From the NCBI GenBank assembly GCA_041494805.1, contig JBGQBN010000010.1, forward strand, positions 1 to 64,000: a stretch of 64,000 nt of DNA. Reading direction: 5' to 3'. The translations under genes and the position numbers were made by a program. The notes under the pieces are model-generated. The model did not search any database and was not told where the DNA came from. It saw only the letters and a list, made by a program, of their open reading frames with translations. Origin of the DNA: JBGQBN01 sp041494805 (GTDB taxonomy: Bacteria; Acidobacteriota; Terriglobia; Terriglobales; Acidobacteriaceae). Within the stretch, counting starts at the first letter, position 1. Every line of letters starts with the position of its first letter. Positions 58,681-64,000 of the stretch are shown piece by piece.

Positions 58681-61179
58681 ATGCCCAATAAGATAGGCCG
58701 GTTTGAGGTACTCAGCGAAATAACGCATTCCGAGATAGGGGCTGTCTTCAAGGCTTCCGATCCGGAGAGCGGGCAGACGGTGGCGCTCAAGACCGTCAAG
58801 CTGGAACTGCTCGGGGAGCAGGCGGCGGCGCTGGTGCAGCGCGTCCTGGAGGAAGCGGAGAGCAGCAAGATCCTCAACAGTCATAACGTCGCTGTGCTTT
58901 ACGGAGCGGGCGAGATCGAAGGTCAGTTTGTGGCCTGCGTGGAGTACGTGCAGGGCAACAGCATCGGCACGATGCTGGCGCGCAAAGAGGGATTTTCCAT
59001 CTGGGATCTCCAGGACATTGCCCGCCAGACCTGCCAGGGATTGGACCACGCTCACGTACACAAGGTTGTGCACTACAGCCTGGAGCCAGCCAAGGTCATG
59101 GTGCAGTGGGACGGCACGGTGAAGATGCTGGGCTTCGGCACTTCAGCCATAGGCGCGTATGCCTCGCAAGCTTCCGGCCGGGCGCCAGACGCCTTGCATT
59201 ACACGTCCCCGGAACAGTTACGGGGAGATCCCGTCGATGCGCGTTCCAACCTGTTCAGTTTGGGCGCGATTCTCTATGAGATGGTTACGGAGCGTAAGGC
59301 TTTTGAGGGAGACGACGCGGATCAGGTACGGCAGAGCATCCTGGAAATGACGCCGGTGGCGCCGGACCAGATCAACCGCAAGATCCATCCCGTGCTCAGC
59401 CAGGTAATCATGAAAGCGCTGTCGAAGGCGCCGGAAGAGCGCTATCAATCGGGACAGGAACTGGTCAACGATCTGGAGCGGTGCAAGGAAAGCGCGACCA
59501 AGGCAACAGCCGCCAAGAAACCGGCGCAGCCGCCGCAGGGGTTGAATGTCCCACAGAAACAGAAGGCCACGCCCGCAGCTAGCACACCGCAGCCGGCCAA
59601 AACGGCACTGGCACCCGCTGCTGCTGCCGCGGCTCCGGTAAAGACCACCGTAGTAAAAGCGAAGGAGAATGCGCCCGCCGCGAGTACTCCAGCACCTGCG
59701 GCTAAGGCTGCTGCGGCTGCTGCGGGATGGCCAGGCGCCGGTTTCACCGCCGCCGGAGGACAAAGAACGCCGAAGCTGGATCCCAGCGCGCAATTCATCA
59801 GCAACTGCGTGAAAGCTTCGGTCGAGGCTCTAACCCAGGAAGAGACCACGATGTCCGCCGCTGCGCCGGCGGAGGCAGAGGTTGAGGCGCCAAGAATCCC
59901 AGTGGATCCCATGATGGACGAGAGCAGAGGCGCCGGCTCGGGAGGTCGGAGCTTCTCCGAAATTGATGAGTTGCCACCGCTGAAGGAGATTTACATTGCG
60001 CCTCCGTCCCCTCCGCCGGCTTCGGCCCCGGAGCTGCCGCAAGAACCGTCTGCGACTCTTTTCATGGCTCCGGCTGCTCCGGAAAAGCCAAAAGTACAGC
60101 CTCGCGAGGTGGCCAAGAAGGCGGTCAAGGAAATCAAGAAGACTCCGCCCAAACTGTTCATGTATTCCATCGCCGGGGCGGTCGGCATCATTCTGATGGT
60201 GGTGGTGGGAATCGCGTTCCACATCCATTCCGAGAATGCGGATGATGACAGCGCTCCGGTGCAGTCTGCCGCTCCGGCCTCGACCGTGCCGCCGCAGCAG
60301 GATACGGCCAAAACTCAGGCGGCCGCAGCGGCCCGGGCACCGGCGCCGGCTTCGGCTCCGGTGCAAGTTGCGCCGGAACCAGTAACCACGGAAGCCGCTC
60401 CCATATCGGTGAAGTCGAAGTACAGCAAACGCAATGGCAAGACGCCGGCTCCGGCTCCCGCTATCATCCCGGGACAACTGACCATCAATTCGACTCCGGA
60501 GGGCGCGCAGGTCCACGTGGATGGGCGCCTGGATGCCAGTTGGGTCACGCCTTTCAACCTGACGGGCTTGACACCCGGCCAACACACGGTAAGCGTAAGC
60601 AAGCCGGGGTATGGAGTGGAGACCCGGAACATTGACGTGGCTTCGGGGAGCAAGTCGTTCCTCGTGGTCCAGTTGGCACAACTCGGAGCCAGCGTTTCCG
60701 TGACCAGCGAACCGCCCGGCGCGGCTGTCATCATGGACGGCAAGGACACAGGACGGGTGACACCAACGCAGATTTCGGTGGACAAGCCCGGCAACCACAC
60801 TTTCGTGATCAGGAAGCAAGGTTACCTCGAGGAGATCACGTCGGCGAACGTGCAAGCCGGCCAGACCTTGCGCTTGGCTCCCGCGCTGCGGCCGTTGGGC
60901 AACACCAACGAGATCAAGACCGTGGGTAAGTTCAAGAAGATGTTTGGGGGCGGGGACACGGCCGGAATGGGCACACTAAGCATTAAGACCCAGCCGAAGG
61001 GCGCTCAGATCGCAGTCAACAACCGGGTCCTCGACAAAGGCTCCCCGGTGGAGTTCTACCTGAATCCGGGCAACTACGTGATCGATATCACGCTTTCCGG
61101 GTACAAGAGCATTCATCGCGTAATCAATGTAGACAAGGGCAACAAGGTCGCGATGGACGAGAGCTTGGAACGGGAATAG
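58681..61179 (+). CDS. PEGA-domain protein with an inactive serine/threonine kinase domain
   Basis: This 832-residue protein has a kinase-fold domain at residues 7-275. ATP-binding K37 (VALK) remains, but the catalytic loop HRDxKPxN reads HYSLEPAK (131-138) and the DFG motif is GFG (151-153). Phosphotransfer should be lost. An Ala/Pro-rich cytoplasmic linker follows (about 280-490), then one transmembrane helix (495-517), a second Ala/Pro-rich stretch, and three PEGA domains outside (about 598-665, 670-735, 762-830). It may still sense or bridge the envelope as a scaffold. Confidence 0.9.
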   Translation: MPNKIGRFEVLSEITHSEIGAVFKASDPESGQTVALKTVKLELLGEQAAALVQRVLEEAESSKILNSHNVAVLYGAGEIEGQFVACVEYVQGNSIGTMLARKEGFSIWDLQDIARQTCQGLDHAHVHKVVHYSLEPAKVMVQWDGTVKMLGFGTSAIGAYASQASGRAPDALHYTSPEQLRGDPVDARSNLFSLGAILYEMVTERKAFEGDDADQVRQSILEMTPVAPDQINRKIHPVLSQVIMKALSKAPEERYQSGQELVNDLERCKESATKATAAKKPAQPPQGLNVPQKQKATPAASTPQPAKTALAPAAAAAAPVKTTVVKAKENAPAASTPAPAAKAAAAAAGWPGAGFTAAGGQRTPKLDPSAQFISNCVKASVEALTQEETTMSAAAPAEAEVEAPRIPVDPMMDESRGAGSGGRSFSEIDELPPLKEIYIAPPSPPPASAPELPQEPSATLFMAPAAPEKPKVQPREVAKKAVKEIKKTPPKLFMYSIAGAVGIILMVVVGIAFHIHSENADDDSAPVQSAAPASTVPPQQDTAKTQAAAAARAPAPASAPVQVAPEPVTTEAAPISVKSKYSKRNGKTPAPAPAIIPGQLTINSTPEGAQVHVDGRLDASWVTPFNLTGLTPGQHTVSVSKPGYGVETRNIDVASGSKSFLVVQLAQLGASVSVTSEPPGAAVIMDGKDTGRVTPTQISVDKPGNHTFVIRKQGYLEEITSANVQAGQTLRLAPALRPLGNTNEIKTVGKFKKMFGGGDTAGMGTLSIKTQPKGAQIAVNNRVLDKGSPVEFYLNPGNYVIDITLSGYKSIHRVINVDKGNKVAMDESLERE

Positions 61180-61233
61180 CTGTATTCGCCGGTCGTCAGG
61201 TGTCGGTCGTCAGGTTTTCTTACCCAAGACTTA

Positions 61234-61262
61234 AAGACCCGCTTCCAGTGGAAGCGGGTCTT
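61234..61262 (+). terminator. Terminator after the PEGA pseudokinase gene
   Basis: A perfect 13-bp stem (AAGACCCGCTTCC / GGAAGCGGGTCTT at 61234-61246 and 61250-61262, loop AGT). The run after it is GTTGTC, not a pure T-run, so strength is uncertain. It lies 54 bases past the stop. Confidence 0.6.
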
Positions 61263-61277
61263 GTTGTCTGGACTCGG

Positions 61278-61581
61278 CTACTTGTTCTCGCCGTGGTAGA
61301 GGATCGCGGTAACGGCGTTGTCTCCGTGCTGCCGCGTGAAAAACGCGCGAGGGTGTTTGAGATTATTCATGGTGCCGGGCATGGCGAATGGGGACGTGCT
61401 ACCCACTGAGAGGTGCAGGCCTGTGGGTTCGTTGTCGCCCTCTTTTCTGGAAACCTTCGGCGCCCGCGTCGAGGTAGCCGGCGTCAATCTGTGACGACAG
61501 ATCCCGTCCCAGGGCCACGAACCGGAGGGCAGGCGACCCATCAATGGGAAATGCCCAGATCGAATCCACATTGTTGGACAA
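61278..61581 (-). pseudogene. Frameshifted remnant of a secreted-protein C-terminus
   Basis: Two minus-strand frames join with a phase change near 61440. The first reads SIWAFPIDGSPALRFVALG, the second NEPTGLHLSVGSTSPFAMPG with RAFFTRQHGDNAV. The combination resembles the C-terminal part of PhoX/DUF839-like secreted phosphatases, from memory of the EPTGLHVS and QHGDN pattern. It is short and disabled. Confidence 0.4.
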
Positions 61582-61647
61582 TTGCGGTCTCTGGCAACCC
61601 CTGCAGAAGTGTTAGACTTTCAGGTTTTCTGGTGGAGGAGAGTTGTC

Positions 61648-62496
61648 ATGGACATCCGGCGCGTGGGAGTGGTGGGTGCGGGGACGATGGGCAACGGCAT
61701 CGCCCACGTCTTTGCCCGCAGCGGCTACCTGGTGGTGCTGTGCGATGTGGAACAGCGCTTTCTCGATCGCGCGCTGGAGACCATCGGCAAGAATCTCGAT
61801 CGCGAGGTGGCCAAAAACAAGATCACGGCCGACGACAAAGCTGCAACGTTGAAGCGCATCGAACCAGTGCTGCAACGGTCGAAACTGGCGGGCTGCGATG
61901 TGGTGGTGGAAGCAGCTACCGAGAAATTCGAAATCAAGGCAGAGATTTTCCGTGACCTCGACGTGACCTGCCGCCCGGAAATTGTCCTGGCATCGAACAC
62001 GTCTTCCATTTCCATCACCAGGCTGGGGGCGCTGACCAAGCGTCCGGAGAAAGTCGTCGGGATGCATTTCTTCAATCCGGTGCCGGTGATGAAGTTGGTG
62101 GAAGTGATCCGCGGCCTGGCTACTTCGAACGAGACCTTTCAGACTGTGCGTGAGCTGGCGCTGAAGCTGGAGAAAACGCCGGTTGAGGTGAACGACGCGC
62201 CCGGCTTCGTTTCCAACCGGGTGCTGATGCCGCTATTGAACGAGGCCATGTACGCGGTGATGGAGGGCGTGGCCACTCCCGAGGCGGTGGACGAAGTCTT
62301 TAAGCTGGGCATGGCGCATCCCATGGGCCCGCTTACCTTGGCGGATTTCATCGGGCTGGATGTGTGTCTCGACATCATGCGGGTGCTGCAGGATGGTTTG
62401 GGAGATCCCAAGTACCGGCCGTGTCCGCTGTTGATCAAGATGGTGGACGCGGGCTGGCTGGGTAGGAAGAGCGGGCGGGGCTTTTACAAATACTAG
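61648..62496 (+). CDS. hbd: 3-hydroxybutyryl-CoA dehydrogenase
   Basis: A 282-residue NAD(P)-dependent dehydrogenase that interconverts acetoacetyl-CoA and 3-hydroxybutyryl-CoA in fatty-acid or PHB/butyrate metabolism. GGAGGAG precedes the ATG at 61648, chosen over the longer frame from 61582. The Rossmann motif is GVVGAGTMGNGI, then ASNTSSISIT, MHFFNPVPVMKLVEVI with the catalytic H, and the C-terminal domain NDAPGFVSNRVLMPLLNEA. Standard length. Confidence 0.95.
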   Translation: MDIRRVGVVGAGTMGNGIAHVFARSGYLVVLCDVEQRFLDRALETIGKNLDREVAKNKITADDKAATLKRIEPVLQRSKLAGCDVVVEAATEKFEIKAEIFRDLDVTCRPEIVLASNTSSISITRLGALTKRPEKVVGMHFFNPVPVMKLVEVIRGLATSNETFQTVRELALKLEKTPVEVNDAPGFVSNRVLMPLLNEAMYAVMEGVATPEAVDEVFKLGMAHPMGPLTLADFIGLDVCLDIMRVLQDGLGDPKYRPCPLLIKMVDAGWLGRKSGRGFYKY

Positions 62497-62501
62497 TCGT
62501 C

Positions 62502-62523
62502 GAGACGTTGCTAGCAACGCCTC
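62502..62523. repeat. GAGACGTTGC inverted repeat, copy 1
   Basis: GAGACGTTGC (62502-62511), TA, GCAACGCCTC (62514-62523), one mismatch. The same repeat recurs at 62958. Confidence 0.7.
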
Positions 62524-62591
62524 AGGGAGTGGCAGCAAGCTGCGTCGCTATACCAGACTGGCGCTTTCCGATAACTGCTGAAGATAAGCTC

Positions 62592-62954
62592 ATGTCTCAG
62601 CCTCAAACGAACCGGAGCGATACTGCCATCTACCTTCTCGGTGGCCTTCTTGGCCTCGGCGCGGGACTTCTGGACGTGAAGGTCGGAGACCTGCTGTTCA
62701 CTGCGCTGGCTGTGCTTGCCTCCACCATGTTGCTGGGAGCGCTGCGTCCGAACAAGCCGTGGCGCTGGATGCCGATGATTGCAACCTTTGTGCCCATCGT
62801 GCGGTTGCTGGCCTTCCTGTTTCTGACCGAGAGGCCCGACCGGGCGCAGATCTACGAGTCGTTGCTGGAACTTCTTCCCGCCGCCGTGGGCGCGTATGGC
62901 GGTGCGCTGGGGCGAGGCGTAGTCAACAACATCCTGGGGAAGAAATTAGGGTAA
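62592..62954 (+). CDS. Small membrane protein between two GAGACGTTGC repeats
   Basis: From the ATG at 62592 (MSQPQTNRSDTAIYLLGG) a 120-residue product carries hydrophobic segments at about residues 13-33, 37-55 and 62-81, and a fourth weak one at 92-112. No family is recognised. The frame opens earlier at 62508, but those codons come from the repeat, not a real leader. Confidence 0.65.
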   Translation: MSQPQTNRSDTAIYLLGGLLGLGAGLLDVKVGDLLFTALAVLASTMLLGALRPNKPWRWMPMIATFVPIVRLLAFLFLTERPDRAQIYESLLELLPAAVGAYGGALGRGVVNNILGKKLG

Positions 62955-62957
62955 CGG

Positions 62958-62979
62958 AGACGTTGCCAGCAACGTCTCT
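62958..62979. repeat. GAGACGTTGC inverted repeat, copy 2
   Basis: GAGACGTTGC (62958-62967), CA, GCAACGTCTC (62970-62979), a perfect 10-bp inverted repeat just after the membrane-protein stop. It could double as a terminator. Confidence 0.75.
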
Positions 62980-63062
62980 ACGGCGTCTCCCCATACCTTC
63001 GGGTGCAAGCTTAACCAGAAAGTTACTCCCGTTTCCACAGTAGGAGCGAGTATGCTCGGCCC

Positions 63063-63866
63063 ATGGGAGTGTCCGTCTCGGTGCTGGCCAGCGGCAGCCG
63101 GGGAAATAGTGCGATCATTTGCAGTTCGCGCACCAAGATTCTCGTGGACGCGGGAATCTCTTGCCGCGAGACTTTCAAACGCATGAAGGCCGCCGGCGAC
63201 GATCCACACTCGCTGTCTGCCATCCTGATTACGCACGAGCACTCCGACCATGTTTACGGCCTGGCCGTGCTGGCCCGGAAACTCAACATTCCTGTCTTCA
63301 TGACCGGGGCAACACACCAGGCATGGGCGAAGGCGATGCGTGACGCCGACGGGGAACGGCCCGAGTTGGCCAAGCTCGAACGGTTTTATTCCGGGCACGG
63401 CTTCCACATCGGAGATTTTGCGGTCATGCCGTTTACCATCCCCCACGATGCCGCCGATCCGGTGGGATTCACCTTCCACGCCGAAGGCTTAAAGGTGGGC
63501 ATCGCCACCGATCTGGGATACTTGCCGGCCAGCGTATGTCACCAGCTGCAGGGCTGTGACTTGCTGGTGATCGAGTCCAATCATGACCTGGAGATGCTGC
63601 GCATCGGACCCTACCCCTGGTCGGTCAAGCAGCGGGTGATGAGCCGGGTGGGACACCTTTCCAATGAGGCCCTCGCGGAATTCTTTGCCAACGATTATGA
63701 TGGAAGCGCATCATACATAGTGCTGGCGCATCTTTCCGAGCAGAATAACCATCCTGAACGTGCCCGGGGGGTTGCAGAGCAGGCTTTGGGCCCGCGTCAA
63801 GACCTACTTCGCAACCGGGTGCTGTTGGCAACGCAGTCGGAGCCGATGGAAGCGATTCGGCTGTAG
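63063..63866 (+). CDS. Metallo-beta-lactamase fold hydrolase, YycJ/WalJ type
   Basis: A 267-residue protein with the MBL metal-binding motif THEHSDH at about residues 57-63. The start GVSVSVLASGSRGNSAII is typical of YycJ/WalJ, which act as exonucleases or in cell-wall coordination. The later metal-ligand regions are IPHDAADPVGF and IESNHDLEML. It is probably a 5'-3' exonuclease-like enzyme but activity is not proven by sequence. Confidence 0.88.
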   Translation: MGVSVSVLASGSRGNSAIICSSRTKILVDAGISCRETFKRMKAAGDDPHSLSAILITHEHSDHVYGLAVLARKLNIPVFMTGATHQAWAKAMRDADGERPELAKLERFYSGHGFHIGDFAVMPFTIPHDAADPVGFTFHAEGLKVGIATDLGYLPASVCHQLQGCDLLVIESNHDLEMLRIGPYPWSVKQRVMSRVGHLSNEALAEFFANDYDGSASYIVLAHLSEQNNHPERARGVAEQALGPRQDLLRNRVLLATQSEPMEAIRL

Positions 63867-63872
63867 TGCAGT

Positions 63873-64000
63873 ATGAGTGAGTGCGTTGATCCCATCGTAG
63901 GCAAGATCCTGGCGGGCTGGCGCTATGACATTTCCGGCCTGGCGCCCGAAATGCGCGGCGATTACGAAGAGCACCTCGCGGGCTGCGAACGCTGCCACAG
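63873..64000 (+). CDS. Putative zinc-site (zf-HC2-like) protein, N-terminal part
   Basis: ATG at 63873 starts 6 bases after the previous stop and runs off the right edge with 42 complete codons. The sequence MSECVDPIVGKILAGWRYDI, then MRGDYEEHLAGCERCHR, has the HxxxCxxC zinc pattern found at the start of anti-sigma-like zf-HC2 proteins. Nothing beyond residue 42 is visible. Confidence 0.65.
   Translation, partial: MSECVDPIVGKILAGWRYDISGLAPEMRGDYEEHLAGCERCH

Larger units (their letters stand above)
61180..61647. other. Intergenic region with terminator and gene remnant
   Basis: About 470 bases hold no intact gene. The content is the terminator at 61234 and the remnant at 61278-61581; nothing else was seen. 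Confidence 0.5.

Noticed and set aside
1..64000. tRNA or rRNA genes
   Set aside because: No cloverleaf with a GTTCRA-type T-arm or rRNA-like conserved segment was noticed, though a covariance search was not possible.

Overview
The window (about 59-60% GC by eye) reads like a chromosomal segment of a soil or subsurface Acidobacteriota. This is an inference from gene content (MacB/FtsX-type ABC exporters, form II CoxSLM, a BNR-repeat secreted protein, many short dispersed inverted repeats). No rRNA, tRNA, CRISPR array, transposase or phage gene was seen.

Region 1 (1-15050) is the most unusual part. Leftward-transcribed genes encode a 23-heme and a 25-heme c-type cytochrome, a 943-residue AMIN-domain outer-membrane barrel protein, a secreted protein, a histidine-rich membrane cytochrome b-like protein and a 4Fe-4S/FAD oxidoreductase that runs off the left edge. 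Together they look like an inner-to-outer-membrane electron conduit. Beside it are a Fis-type response regulator with a degenerate receiver, and an overlapping NtrC-type activator / CHASE2 histidine kinase / FecR operon. Three good sigma-54 (-24/-12) promoter matches lie before the two cytochrome genes and the Fis-type regulator, so the activator, kinase and conduit may form one regulon. A perfect CRP-type palindrome lies upstream of the activator operon.

Region 2 (15211-18587) holds a large secreted beta-propeller protein and a 54-residue small ORF. Region 3 (18680-33447) is a leftward exopolysaccharide cluster: Wza-like exporter, Wzz-like chain-length protein, a CpsD-like protein that has lost its P-loop, a NusG/RfaH-like antiterminator, a phosphoglycosyl transferase, Wzy/WaaL-like polymerase or ligase, Wzx-like flippase, a GT4 enzyme and a double GT4 fusion. 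A strong terminator separates these from rmlB-rmlC-rmlD. rmlA is not in the window.

Region 4 (33970-40566) carries small stress-type genes: a LuxR-type regulator, a SYLF protein, a Crp/Fnr regulator, two tiny cysteine-cluster proteins, small membrane proteins, an OmpA-family protein and a Gln-rich secreted protein. A perfect palindrome resembling a ParB parS site follows at 40753. Region 5 (40893-47770) has coxS-coxL-coxM, a DUF4160/DUF2442 pair, a PilZ-TonB fusion and small proteins.

Region 6 (47977-64000) has a prolyl oligopeptidase, a four-gene MacB-like ABC exporter, a sodium:solute symporter, a PEGA-domain protein with a dead kinase domain, 3-hydroxybutyryl-CoA dehydrogenase, a YycJ-type metallo-hydrolase and the start of a Cys/His zinc-site protein cut by the right edge.
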